The notes: generated from the letters alone by a model not told the origin. A DNA stretch of 64,000 bases from Lewinellaceae bacterium (GCA_020636275.1 JACJYD010000001.1:1426001-1490000); one strand, 5' to 3'. Shown: positions 46,391 to 54,945, counted from the stretch's first letter. Translations and numbers: made by a program.

Positions 46391-47269
46391 TCACTTTTGA
46401 ATCACTAATTTCCCGACAGTTCCATCTTCTTCCCACACCCAATACACTCCAGGAGTCCAACCGGCCAGCGCAATGGAAATGAAAGAAACATCCGGTTCTT
46501 CATTTTCAAAAATGACCCTTCCAAAGTTATCCCAGATCCGGACCGAACCCAGGGAACCTGAATTGGATTGGAGGGTTACCCCTTCACGGGCCGGGTTGGG
46601 GAAGACGGAGAGAGAAACATTTGGAGCTTCTTTCTTTGCGGTCTCCAACTCCGGACAGTGCTCCCTGATCACCGCTTCGTGCCAATACGGATCTTCCCAA
46701 TCGAGGAACACCCCGCCCGTTCCTTCGGCTACCTCTTGTTGCCAGGCCAGGGCCGCTTCATTGGCGCCATCGGGAGACAGAACTGCGACGCGGATCCCGT
46801 TTTCAAGTAATTTTCCGACGATATCCTCTGTCCTTTCGGGGTCCCGGGGAGGGGCATCGGAAAGGAAGATCACGAGTTTGTCCGCGCCTTCCCGCCAGTC
46901 GGATTTTTGGGCTTGCAGGAGCATGTCGTTCAGGGGCTCGGCATCGTCGCCTCCGCCGACGGCCCGGAAAGTAGTGAGGAAATGCCAGGTGCTATCCGCC
47001 ACCGGGCCCAGGGGATAATTGCGGTAGATGAACCGCTCGGTTTGGTCGCGGAAGACCAGGCCCCCGGTACGCAGGTCGGCACCGGCTAGTTGGCTGGAAA
47101 AATACCGGAGATTTTGCGGCAGTGCCGCCAGTTCCTCCCGCATCGAGCTGGTCGCATCGACGACGAAGACCACGTCAAGGGACTGGTTAGCGCAAGGGGA
47201 TTGAGAAAAGGAGATGGTGTGGATCATGCAGACTTCGAGGGTTATCAGTAGAACGATTAGGATTTTCAT
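46391..47269 (-). CDS. Secreted von Willebrand A domain protein with T9SS signal
   Basis: A 292-residue protein with signal peptide (MKILIVLLITLEVCMIHTISFSQ). A VWA domain spans about 28-205; the metal-binding motif is DATSSM in DVVFVVDATSSMREEL, with the later VIFLSDAPPRDPE strand. VWA domains bind protein ligands through a metal ion. The last 80 or so residues (VSLSVFPNPAREGVTLQ, ending VGKLVIQK) are a T9SS type A domain, so the protein is surface-exposed or secreted. It follows the YfbK-like VWA gene on the same strand, separated by a palindromic repeat. Ligand unknown. Confidence 0.87.
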   Translation of the reverse strand: MKILIVLLITLEVCMIHTISFSQSPCANQSLDVVFVVDATSSMREELAALPQNLRYFSSQLAGADLRTGGLVFRDQTERFIYRNYPLGPVADSTWHFLTTFRAVGGGDDAEPLNDMLLQAQKSDWREGADKLVIFLSDAPPRDPERTEDIVGKLLENGIRVAVLSPDGANEAALAWQQEVAEGTGGVFLDWEDPYWHEAVIREHCPELETAKKEAPNVSLSVFPNPAREGVTLQSNSGSLGSVRIWDNFGRVIFENEEPDVSFISIALAGWTPGVYWVWEEDGTVGKLVIQK

Positions 47270-47281
47270 AGCAGATTTTTT

Positions 47282-47371
47282 AGCCGCTACGGCACGACGG
47301 ACGCGACGTTAGATGGGTGCTTGAGCTGGGAGCGACGCAAAATTTCGTCGCGTCCGTTGCGTCGTGGCGGT
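47282..47371. repeat. GACGCGACGG-type inverted repeat, copy 2
   Basis: Arms 47282-47308 and 47346-47371 (GACGGACGCGACG and its complement) pair with a few mismatches. This copy sits between two minus-strand VWA genes and fills most of the spacer. Confidence 0.8.
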
Positions 47372-47380
47372 GGGATAAAA

Positions 47381-49357
47381 TTATTGAGGTAGTGGAATGC
47401 GCTTCATTTTCAACAACAGCCCTAAAAACTCTTTCCGCAACCCAAACGGATCACGGCCCATCGCCCCGGTAGCCAGTTCCTCGATCCCTTCAAAAGAGAC
47501 GCTTCCTTTATAGGGCGAATCCTTCACCAGCAGGCTGCACCCGGCCACGGCCGTCGCCCACCGGAAATCGTCGGAGGTGTTATCTATAGGTAGCCATTGT
47601 TGCGTGAGGGGTTCCTGCATCAGGTAGCTCTGCTCCTCGTCGGGTTTCTTGTAACGCAGTTCCAGGGTAGCCAGCGATTCCTGTGCATCCCTGCCGCCGA
47701 TGGGGACGATCTCATAGAGGGCCGTCACGCTGTGCCCGGCGCCCATCTCCCCGGCGTCTTTGGTGTCGTCGTCGAAATCTTCTTTGGCGAGAAGCCGGTT
47801 TTCATAACCGATCAGGCGGTAGGAAGCTACCGTTTCCGGGTTGAAGCGAAGCTGGAGTTTGACGTCCTTGGCAATGGTGTAGAGCGTACCGGTCAGTTCC
47901 TGGGTGAAGATCTTGCGGGCCTCGTCCTCGGTATCGATGTAGGCATACTGGCCGTTGCCCTTGTCGGCGAGCCGCTCCAGGCGGTCGTCTTTGAAGTTGC
48001 CCATGCCGTAGCCGAGGGTCGTGATGAAAATGCCGGTTTCCCGTTTCCGGGCGATCAAGGCTTCCAGCGAGTCGGGGTGGCTGATGCCCACGTTGAAGTC
48101 GCCGTCGGTGGCGAGGATGACGCGGTTATTCCCTTCGGGTAAAAAATGTTCGGAAGCTACCTTGTAGGCTAGTTCAATACCCTGGCCTCCTGCTGTGGAG
48201 CCGCCGGCATTCAGTTTTCCGATCGCTTCGCGAATGAGATCTTTGTAGGCGCCGGAGGTCATGGGTAGTACCAATCCGGCTGCTCCGGCGTAGACCACGA
48301 TAGCCACCTGGTCCTGCGGCCGGAGCTGGTCGATCAGCATGTCGAGCGATTGCTTCACCAAGGGCAGTTTATTGGCGGCGCCCATCGACCCGCTCACGTC
48401 CAGCAGGAAGATCAGGCTGCTGGGCGGCATATTGTCGAAGTATTTGCTTTCGCCCTGAAGACCGATACGCAATAGCCAGCTGCCATCCTGCCAGGGGCAG
48501 TCGCTCAGTTCGGTATGGACCGAGTAGGGGTGGGGGCCGGTGGGTTGGTCGTAGTCGTAGGTGAAATAATTGATCCATTCCTCGGTGCGCACGGCATCGG
48601 CAGGCGGCAGGGTTCCCCTATTGACGTAAGTGCGCATCAGGCTGTACGAGGCCCGGTCGACGTCGATGCTGAACGTGGAGTAATCCTGATCGACAGGAGA
48701 GGTGTAGTCGTTTTCCACCCATTTTCGAAAGGAATCACAGGAAGGGTCCTCTTGGGCCTGGCGAACAATACGGCGAGCCTCTCTTTTGGACAGGCCGGTC
48801 CCATAAACGCGAATGCCGTCCAGGTAATAGACCGTCGAATTGGCCCGGGAGCCCTTGATGCTGACGTCGCCTCCGGCGTCCGTCGAGGAAGTTCCAGCCA
48901 CATTTGCCGGGATGTTTTTAGCCTCCTTTCGGGACATTCTTCGCATGTCTTTGGATGTAATCACTCCGGCTGTGCTGGAAATACACTTGTCGACTTTTGG
49001 GACCTTATACCCGGTTACGACCACGGCTGACAGTTCGATGCCCGCTCCCTGGAGCTGAATATCCAGACGGGTTGTTTTTCCTTGCGGAATGACCACTCCG
49101 GTGATGCGTTGAACGGGAAATCCCACATAGGCCGCTTCTAGGTCGTATTTGCCGGGATCGACGTTGATGTGGTAATTGCCTTCGAAGTCGGTGGTCGTGC
49201 CGGTTTTAAAAACGCCGTTTTGAAAGAGGGAAATATTGGCGCCGATGACGGCGTCCCCGGTGTCCCATTCGGTGACCTTGCCTTCGATGGCGGTCTGGCT
49301 TTGGATGGCCATAGCCAGGCATAGAAAGCCCAGCAGGAGCATGTAGTGCTTTGACAT
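47381..49357 (-). CDS. YfbK-like VWA protein with carboxypeptidase-like and TonB-plug-like N-terminus
   Basis: A 658-residue secreted protein (signal MSKHYMLLLGFLCLAMAIQSQ). Residues about 22-110 are a carboxypeptidase-regulatory-like beta domain (IEGKVTEWDTGDAVIGANI). Residues about 110-190 look like part of a TonB-receptor plug (VVVTGYKVPKVDK, DVSIKGSRANSTVYYLDGIRV). Then come the YfbK N-terminal region, a VWA domain with metal motif DVSGSMG (about 322-328), and the C-terminal DUF3520 region. There is no beta-barrel, so it cannot be a transporter; the plug part is a fusion or remnant. The role of YfbK-type proteins is unknown. Confidence 0.88.
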   Translation of the reverse strand: MSKHYMLLLGFLCLAMAIQSQTAIEGKVTEWDTGDAVIGANISLFQNGVFKTGTTTDFEGNYHINVDPGKYDLEAAYVGFPVQRITGVVIPQGKTTRLDIQLQGAGIELSAVVVTGYKVPKVDKCISSTAGVITSKDMRRMSRKEAKNIPANVAGTSSTDAGGDVSIKGSRANSTVYYLDGIRVYGTGLSKREARRIVRQAQEDPSCDSFRKWVENDYTSPVDQDYSTFSIDVDRASYSLMRTYVNRGTLPPADAVRTEEWINYFTYDYDQPTGPHPYSVHTELSDCPWQDGSWLLRIGLQGESKYFDNMPPSSLIFLLDVSGSMGAANKLPLVKQSLDMLIDQLRPQDQVAIVVYAGAAGLVLPMTSGAYKDLIREAIGKLNAGGSTAGGQGIELAYKVASEHFLPEGNNRVILATDGDFNVGISHPDSLEALIARKRETGIFITTLGYGMGNFKDDRLERLADKGNGQYAYIDTEDEARKIFTQELTGTLYTIAKDVKLQLRFNPETVASYRLIGYENRLLAKEDFDDDTKDAGEMGAGHSVTALYEIVPIGGRDAQESLATLELRYKKPDEEQSYLMQEPLTQQWLPIDNTSDDFRWATAVAGCSLLVKDSPYKGSVSFEGIEELATGAMGRDPFGLRKEFLGLLLKMKRIPLPQ

Positions 49358-49424
49358 ACGCGTTCAGTTTTAGTTTTTAGCTTTATTGCGAAATCGAGTA
49401 TTAAAGGCTCCTGTTATTAATGAA

Positions 49425-49524
49425 TTACCGCGACGACGCGACGGACGCGACGTTGTTCCGTTCCTTACATCTACCAGGGGGATCATTCTTCCAAATCGTC
49501 GCGTCCGTCGCGTCGTGGCGGTAA
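49425..49524. repeat. GACGCGACGG-type inverted repeat, copy 3
   Basis: Arms 49425-49452 and 49497-49524 pair over 28 bp with one mismatch (core GACGCGACGGACGCGACG). This copy lies between divergent genes, the YfbK-like gene and the first ATP-grasp gene, so termination is not its obvious role. No other feature is seen in the 302-bp spacer 49358-49659. Confidence 0.88.
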
Positions 49525-49659
49525 AAATTTCTGGTATGCAATAAATTTCATTAGAGCAATATCGGATGAATTCAAGCGCTACTGCAATCGAAAGAAAGTA
49601 ATAAGTCAGGTTTCAAAAATTTTATGGACAGAAGTTGCGCTTTGCAGTAATATTGCAGC

Positions 49660-50820
49660 ATGGTTGCCGGAAGCGACCGCTTTGCCTCGCAGATGAAATT
49701 TGCAGACTACCTGAAAACCAGGGGCATGGCCGACGCCCCTCTAGCCGTTTGGGCATTTATCCCTTACTGGCAAGTCGGCCCGGATCTGGTCAGTGAATCG
49801 TACGACACCCCGCAGACGCGGAGGGAACTGGACGAAGTATTTCACGCGCTGGGCCTGACCTGGACCTGGGTGCCGGTGACCACCAATGGTCTTCCGGACA
49901 CGGTGGAATTTATCCTCCAATCCGCCAACGGCCGCAAGCCGCTCATCCTCAACTTTTGCGATGCCGACCCCGTGTTCGGGGGCCCCGGGATCGACGTCAT
50001 CCACAAACTGGAGGAACACGACCTGGCTTTCACCGGGGCAGATGCGCCTTTTTACCATATCTCGACTTCCAAAATATTGATGAAGGAGGCTTTCCAGCAG
50101 GCAGGGGTGCCCACGGCCCCATTTGCCGTGATCACCGATGCGGCAAGGGATATCCCGGGGCTTTGCGAAAAACTGGGCGCTCCGCTATTCGTCAAACCGG
50201 CCGTCAGCGCAGGGAGCTTTGGGTTGTCCCTGAAATCCGTCGTCCACTCCGATCGGGAACTGTACGAACAGGTCCAGGCCCTGCTCAACAGCCCTTACCA
50301 GCGCGAATTTTCCGAAGGCGGCCTCTTTGTGGAACGATTCCTCAACGGTCCGGAATTTACCGTATTAGTGGTAGGCATGCCGGACGTCCCGGAATCCATC
50401 CGGGTATATCCGCCGGTGGAACGAGCGTTTAACAAGGCCTTGCCGGAAACAGAGCGGTTCTTTTCCTACGACCGGTACTGGGAATTGTACCGGGAAGAAG
50501 AGCGACCACCGGATGGAAAGCCCCTCTATGAATACCTGCCCGCTGCCCCTGCCTGGAAAGAGCGCCTCGAAGACCTCGCCTGGAAAGCCTACTGTGCGGT
50601 GGGTGGGGCTGGATACGGCCGGGTCGATATCCGGATGGACCGGGCTACGGGGGAGTTCTTCGTTCTGGAGGTCAATGCCAACTGCGGCATTTCAGCCGAT
50701 GAAAATGAATCTTCCACCGGCCAGATCCTGCGGTGGGGCGGCATTCCTTTTACCCAGTTGATGAGTGATATGCTTTTCGGTGCACTAGTCCGGGTTCCTC
50801 CCAAGTTTAGAGGAAAATAA
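49660..50820 (+). CDS. D-Ala-D-Ala-ligase-like ATP-grasp enzyme
   Basis: A 386-residue cytoplasmic ATP-grasp ligase. The core resembles D-alanine-D-alanine ligase: STSKILMKEAFQQAGVPT, APLFVKPAVSAGSFGLSLK (ATP lysine and glycine loop), EGGLFVERFLNGPEFTVLV, and the metal site E337/N339 in FFVLEVNANCGIS. The N-terminus (about 1-110) differs from Ddl, so cell-wall Ddl activity is not implied. Family chemistry joins an amino acid or peptide carboxylate to an amine through an acyl phosphate. It precedes an ATP-grasp/SET fusion by 162 bp on the same strand, and a shared pathway is likely. Confidence 0.88.
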   Translation: MVAGSDRFASQMKFADYLKTRGMADAPLAVWAFIPYWQVGPDLVSESYDTPQTRRELDEVFHALGLTWTWVPVTTNGLPDTVEFILQSANGRKPLILNFCDADPVFGGPGIDVIHKLEEHDLAFTGADAPFYHISTSKILMKEAFQQAGVPTAPFAVITDAARDIPGLCEKLGAPLFVKPAVSAGSFGLSLKSVVHSDRELYEQVQALLNSPYQREFSEGGLFVERFLNGPEFTVLVVGMPDVPESIRVYPPVERAFNKALPETERFFSYDRYWELYREEERPPDGKPLYEYLPAAPAWKERLEDLAWKAYCAVGGAGYGRVDIRMDRATGEFFVLEVNANCGISADENESSTGQILRWGGIPFTQLMSDMLFGALVRVPPKFRGK

Positions 50821-50920
50821 ACCGCGAAGACGCTAAGTACGCAAAGAGATTGTGCCTTTGCAATTGGTTCCTTTTTAATGACAGGACGTCTTAGCGTCCT
50901 TTGCGTCTTTGCGGTTTTAA
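50818..50920. repeat. GCGCTAAGGACGC-type inverted repeat, copy 1
   Basis: The stop codon of the ATP-grasp gene begins the left arm (ACCGCGAAGACGCTAAG at 50821), which pairs imperfectly with GTCTTAGCGTCC... up to 50918. The right end is followed by ACATCAAAGAATT, also present after the copy at 53034-53130. Confidence 0.85.
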
Positions 50921-50982
50921 AGACATCAAAGAATTAGCAATTTAAAAGTAGTTCAGCATAAAAAAGTAATACCCCAATTGTC

Positions 50983-52407
50983 ATGCTAATGGTCTGCGTC
51001 CTCCAACCCGATTACGGTTCTTCCGAGGTCGATTACCGGAATTACGACCCCCCGAGAAACCTTTCCCACCTGCTCCCCGAGGCGCAGGTCGATCACATCT
51101 TTTTAAATAAACTCACCGCCTACCGCCAGTTGAAGGCCTTGAAGCGGGAGGGCTACGACATCTTCATCAACCTTTGCGAGGGGTACCCGGAGTGGGATAT
51201 TCCCTCCTTCGAGGTCATCCATGCCCTGGAGATGCTTGATCTTCCGTATACCGGCCCGTCCCCTCAGCTGTACGATCCGCCCAAACCCCTGATGAAATAC
51301 GTCGCCTTTGCGGCCGGCGTGGCCGTGCCGGACTTTGCAGTGGTCCATAAAGGCGATGATGTAGCCTCGGTTTGCGCGCACCTGTCCTTCCCCCTGTTCG
51401 TCAAACCCGCCGGTGCGGGCGACAGCCTGGGCATCGATGAACATTCCCTGGTCCATTCGATGGAAGAATTGGAAATGGAAGCCGCCGCGATCGCGGAAGA
51501 ATTCGATACGGCGCTGGTAGAGGCGTACATTGAAGGCCGCGAATTTACGGTGCTGGTGGTTGCCGGCGAGCCAGAGCCGGTAGCCTACTTGCCGTTGGAG
51601 TTTGAATTTTCGGAAAATCCTCCCTTCAAGACCTACGATCTGAAGGTCACCCAATGGCACCCCGAGCGCAACGTGCCCTGCACCGATCCCGGTCTGGACG
51701 GGCGATTGCGCGATGCGGCCATAAGGGTTTTTGCAGGCTTTGAAGGCGTGGGTTACGCCCGGATGGATTTCCGGGTCGATGCCGCCGGGGAGATCTATTT
51801 TCTCGAGGTCAATTTCACTTGCTCGGTCTTTTACCCCGAAGGCTATGAAGGCAGCGCCGATTACATCCTGCAATTCGACGGGGCGGGACAATCCGGCTTC
51901 CTGCGACAGATCATCGCGGAGGGCGTGGCCCGTCACCGGCGCAAGAAGAAGAATTACCTGATCCGGGGAAATACCGTCGACGGCTTCGGATTGAGCGCGG
52001 CGCGGGATATCAAGGCCGGAGAGGTGATCTGGAAAGGGGAGGAGCGGATGCAACGCGTGGCCACCCTTTCTCACGTGGAGACCAACTGGCCGGCGAAGGA
52101 CCAGGAAACCTTCCGCCGCTATGCCTATCCGGTCAGCGACGAGGTGTTCATCCTCTGGTCGGCCGACCCTTCGGAGTGGGCGCCGCAAAACCACTCCTGC
52201 GCCCCCAATACCGCCTTTTCCGGCCTGAATATCCTCGCCCTTCGCGACATCGCCGCCGGTGAAGAGCTCACCCTCGACTACACCACCTTCTACGACGAGC
52301 ACATGGAGCCCTTTGAATGCCATTGCGGAGCGGCCAACTGCCGCGGCTGGATCCGGGGCGTGCCGGGGAATACGTTGACGAAACGGGAGGTGGAGAAAAG
52401 AAAATGA
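50983..52407 (+). CDS. ATP-grasp ligase fused to a SET/post-SET methyltransferase domain
   Basis: A 474-residue fusion. Residues about 1-310 form a D-Ala-D-Ala-ligase-like ATP-grasp enzyme (FPLFVKPAGAGDSLGIDEHS, VEAYIEGREFTVLVVAG, metal site E275/N277 in YFLEVNFTCS). From about residue 325 a SET domain follows (LIRGNTVDGFGLSAARDI), with N403-H404-S405-C406, then GEELTLDYTTF (Y433) and a post-SET zinc motif C446-x-C448-x4-C453. SET enzymes methylate lysines with S-adenosylmethionine. The fusion suggests one protein ligates a substrate and methylates it or its partner. The reading frame is continuous and the key residues of both halves are intact. Substrates unknown. Confidence 0.9.
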   Translation: MLMVCVLQPDYGSSEVDYRNYDPPRNLSHLLPEAQVDHIFLNKLTAYRQLKALKREGYDIFINLCEGYPEWDIPSFEVIHALEMLDLPYTGPSPQLYDPPKPLMKYVAFAAGVAVPDFAVVHKGDDVASVCAHLSFPLFVKPAGAGDSLGIDEHSLVHSMEELEMEAAAIAEEFDTALVEAYIEGREFTVLVVAGEPEPVAYLPLEFEFSENPPFKTYDLKVTQWHPERNVPCTDPGLDGRLRDAAIRVFAGFEGVGYARMDFRVDAAGEIYFLEVNFTCSVFYPEGYEGSADYILQFDGAGQSGFLRQIIAEGVARHRRKKKNYLIRGNTVDGFGLSAARDIKAGEVIWKGEERMQRVATLSHVETNWPAKDQETFRRYAYPVSDEVFILWSADPSEWAPQNHSCAPNTAFSGLNILALRDIAAGEELTLDYTTFYDEHMEPFECHCGAANCRGWIRGVPGNTLTKREVEKRK

Positions 52408-52440
52408 TTTTTTTGGACGCAGACCTATTAGGATCGTTTA

Positions 52441-52494
52441 TGATTTTTTATGATTGCAGGATCTTAATTAATCATAATTGATCTTAAAAAATCA
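52441..52494. repeat. Inverted repeat before the FKBP gene
   Basis: TGATTTTTTA (52441-52450) and its complement (52485-52494) flank smaller repeats of ATGATT/AATCAT. It could be a terminator of the fusion gene or a leader structure of the FKBP gene. Confidence 0.55.
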
Positions 52495-52518
52495 GTGTAC
52501 CCTTTTATCTTCAGATCT

Positions 52519-52968
52519 ATGAAAAAAATCCTCATTCTAGCCCTCCCTGTTTTTTTTATCCTGGCTTCCTGCACCAAAGACGCCCAGCAGCAGCTCGAAA
52601 AAGACATCGACAAGATCCAGAACTACCTGGATGACAACGGCCTTACGGCTCAATCCACGGCTTCCGGCCTGCACTATATTATCGAAGTGGAAGGGACCGG
52701 CGGCCATCCCACCATCTCCGACGATGTGACCGTCTTTTACAAAGGCTACGACCTGAAAGGCGATGTGTTTGATGAAACGGGCGCCCAGCCCGTCACCTTT
52801 CCCCTGGCCAACGTCATTCTTGGCTGGCAGGAGGGGATTCCGCTTTTGAAAAAGGGCGGCAAAGGCATTTTGCTCATTCCCTCGGGGTTGGCCTACGGGC
52901 CGTATCCGCCTCCGGGTATCAAGAAGAATGCGGTGCTGATCTTTGAGGTGGAGTTGGTGGATTTTTAG
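52519..52968 (+). CDS. FKBP-type peptidyl-prolyl isomerase lipoprotein
   Basis: A 149-residue protein, started at the ATG at 52519 (MKKILILALPVFFILASC), which gives a lipoprotein signal with the acceptor cysteine in ILASC. A short helical linker leads to one FKBP domain (about 55-149): TVFYKGYDLKGDVFDETG, VILGWQEGIPLLKKGGKGILLIP, AYGPYPPPGIKKNAVLIFEVEL. It should speed up proline isomerisation in exported proteins at the membrane. It lies on the same strand as the ATP-grasp genes, but the repeat in between argues against a single operon. Confidence 0.92.
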   Translation: MKKILILALPVFFILASCTKDAQQQLEKDIDKIQNYLDDNGLTAQSTASGLHYIIEVEGTGGHPTISDDVTVFYKGYDLKGDVFDETGAQPVTFPLANVILGWQEGIPLLKKGGKGILLIPSGLAYGPYPPPGIKKNAVLIFEVELVDF

Positions 52969-53033
52969 GGGTTATGGAATTCCCCCCTCTTTTTTCTATT
53001 ATTAAGGGCACAGATTTTTAAAAAAAATAAATA

Positions 53034-53130
53034 AACCGCAAAGGCGCTAAGGACGCTAAGACATTCGGCTTTGGCACTACAGGTAATTGTAAAGACCCGA
53101 TGTCTTAGCGTCCTTAGCGCCTTCGCGGTT
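53034..53130. repeat. GCGCTAAGGACGC-type inverted repeat, copy 2
   Basis: Arms 53034-53064 and 53100-53130 pair over 31 bp with one mismatch (core GGCGCTAAGGACGCTAAGAC). The sequence after the right arm, ACATCAAAGAATT, also follows copy 1. It lies between two plus-strand genes. Confidence 0.9.
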
Positions 53131-53206
53131 AAAAAACATCAAAGAATTCAAAATTCGGGATGAATCATCTTTGGTTTTTATTATTATTGGGAAAAAAGAG
53201 GAAACC

Positions 53207-54676
53207 ATGAATACACCTGACAACATTCGCCAATTATCACCTGCTGCGCTCTGGAGCAACTTCGCCGATCTGAACGCGGTGCCCCGCGGCTCCAAGAAGG
53301 AAGAGCGGGTCATTGATTTTATGCGCCGTTTTGGGGAAGGCCTGGGTTTGGATACCACGGTCGACGCCATCGGCAACGTCATCATCAAGAAACCGGCGAC
53401 GCCGGGGATGGAAAACCGCCGCACCGTCGTGCTGCAATCGCACCTGGATATGGTGCACCAGAAAAACGCCGATACGAAGTTTGATTTCGACTCCGAAGGC
53501 ATTCGCATGTATATCGACGGCGAATGGGTCACGGCTGAAGGCACTACCCTGGGCGCCGACAACGGGATCGGCGTATCGGCCGCGATGACCCTGTTGCAAT
53601 CGAAAGATATTCCGCACCCGCCGCTGGAAGCCCTTTTTACCATCGATGAGGAAACCGGCATGACGGGCGCCAAAAATCTGGATGAAAAGGTGCTTGGCGG
53701 CAAGATCCTGCTCAACCTCGACTCGGAGGAGGACGACGAGCTCACCATCGGCTGCGCCGGAGGGATCGATACCAATACCCGCCTGGTGTACCATCAGGAA
53801 GACGTGGCTCCCGGCAGCATCGCCTACCAGATCCGCGTGCGCGGCCTGAAAGGCGGGCACTCAGGCCTTGACATTCACCTGGGGCGTGGCAATGCCAATA
53901 AGTTGATGACCAGGATTTTATATCAAATGACACACGCACTGGGGTTGCGGATCGCCTCGATCGACGGCGGTAGCTTGCGCAATGCCATTCCGCGCGAAGC
54001 CGTAGCAGTAGTTGTGGTGCCGGAAGCGCACAAAAGCGCCTTCGACAAAGAATTTTATCGCCGCAAAGCAGATATCGTCCGGGAATTTCGTAGTATTGAG
54101 CCCGACCTTTCCATCGAACTCGAATTAACACAATTACCCGACAAGGTCATGAACCCGGGCGATCAGGACCAGGTGCTCAACGCCCTGTATGCCGTACCAA
54201 ACGGCGTTTTCCGGATGAGCCCCGAAATTCCCGACCTGGTAGAGACTTCATCGAGCCTCGCCCGCGTTATTGTGCAGGACGGGTTGTTTGTGACCCAGAG
54301 TTTACAACGCAGTTCCATCGAATCCGGCAAAGCCGACGTAACCGCTTCCGTGCGTGCTGCCTTCGAAGCCATCGGCGCGGAGGTGGAAAACGCGGGGAGC
54401 TACCCCGGCTGGGCCCCCAACGCAGAGTCGCCTATCCTCAAAGTGATGGTCGATCTTTACGAACGGCTCTTCGGGGAAAAACCTTCGGTAGCAGCTTGCC
54501 ACGCCGGCCTTGAATGCGGGATCATCAGTGAGCATTACCCCGGTATGGATATGATCTCCTTCGGCCCGACGATCAAACACCCTCATTCACCAGATGAAAA
54601 AGTACATATTTCTTCTGTGGAAAAGTTCTGGAAATATCTGGTAGAGGTATTGAAGGAGATTCCCGGGAAGAGTTGA
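53207..54676 (+). CDS. pepD: Aminoacyl-histidine dipeptidase, M20 (PepD)
   Basis: A 489-residue M20C dipeptidase, started at the ATG at 53207 (MNTPDNIRQLSPAALWSNF). Metal and catalytic motifs are clear: VVLQSHLDMVHQKN, GTTLGADNGIG, LFTIDEETGMTGAKNL and LNLDSEEDDELTIGCAGG. The lid domain has RVRGLKGGHSGLDIHLGRGNANKLM, and the final histidine region is SFGPTIKHPHSPDEKV. It hydrolyses dipeptides, including Xaa-His types, in the cytoplasm. No signal peptide. The stop codon lies inside the left arm of the 8-bp-period inverted repeat that follows. Confidence 0.95.
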   Translation: MNTPDNIRQLSPAALWSNFADLNAVPRGSKKEERVIDFMRRFGEGLGLDTTVDAIGNVIIKKPATPGMENRRTVVLQSHLDMVHQKNADTKFDFDSEGIRMYIDGEWVTAEGTTLGADNGIGVSAAMTLLQSKDIPHPPLEALFTIDEETGMTGAKNLDEKVLGGKILLNLDSEEDDELTIGCAGGIDTNTRLVYHQEDVAPGSIAYQIRVRGLKGGHSGLDIHLGRGNANKLMTRILYQMTHALGLRIASIDGGSLRNAIPREAVAVVVVPEAHKSAFDKEFYRRKADIVREFRSIEPDLSIELELTQLPDKVMNPGDQDQVLNALYAVPNGVFRMSPEIPDLVETSSSLARVIVQDGLFVTQSLQRSSIESGKADVTASVRAAFEAIGAEVENAGSYPGWAPNAESPILKVMVDLYERLFGEKPSVAACHAGLECGIISEHYPGMDMISFGPTIKHPHSPDEKVHISSVEKFWKYLVEVLKEIPGKS

Positions 54677-54746
54677 AGAGTTGAAAAGTTGAAGAGTTGA
54701 AAAGAACATTTCCCATTCAACTCTTCAACTTTTCAACTCTTCAACT
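54671..54746. repeat. 8-bp-period inverted repeat, copy 1
   Basis: The left arm alternates GTTGAAGA and GTTGAAAA with an 8-bp period (54671-54701); the right arm (54716-54746) is its exact 31-bp reverse complement, and degenerate units continue to about 54770. It overlaps the end of pepD and may terminate it. A similar element lies at 63336-63391. Confidence 0.9.
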
Positions 54747-54893
54747 CATCAACTCATCAACTTTTCAACTCCCTCAAATAGGGGTACCGCCATCCCATAC
54801 GCATCTTATAGATAACAGCCCTGTAGGACCGGCAGAACTCCAATTGAAAACAAATTTTAGTACCCATGATGCTTCTTTACGTCTTATAAAAGA

Positions 54894-54928
54894 GAGAAGG
54901 AGGGCCGCAAGAAGCGGCCCTCCTTCTC
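54894..54928. terminator. GC-rich hairpin before the START gene
   Basis: A perfect 15-bp stem (54894-54908 and 54914-54928, core GAGAAGGAGGGCCGC) with a 5-nt loop. It ends 17 bp before the START gene and has no T tract on the plus strand, so it may be a leader structure rather than a terminator. Confidence 0.7.
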
Positions 54929-54945
54929 AAAACCGTAAATAAAGC

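Noticed and set aside
54671..54773. Considered as a CRISPR-like array
   Set aside because: Units are only 8 bp, contiguous and arranged as an inverted pair; there are no spacers of constant length and no cas genes.
54697..54942. A small open frame after pepD (81 codons)
   Set aside because: Its first part is the translated 8-bp-period repeat (NFSTLQLINSSTFQL) and its end lies in the hairpin at 54894-54928.
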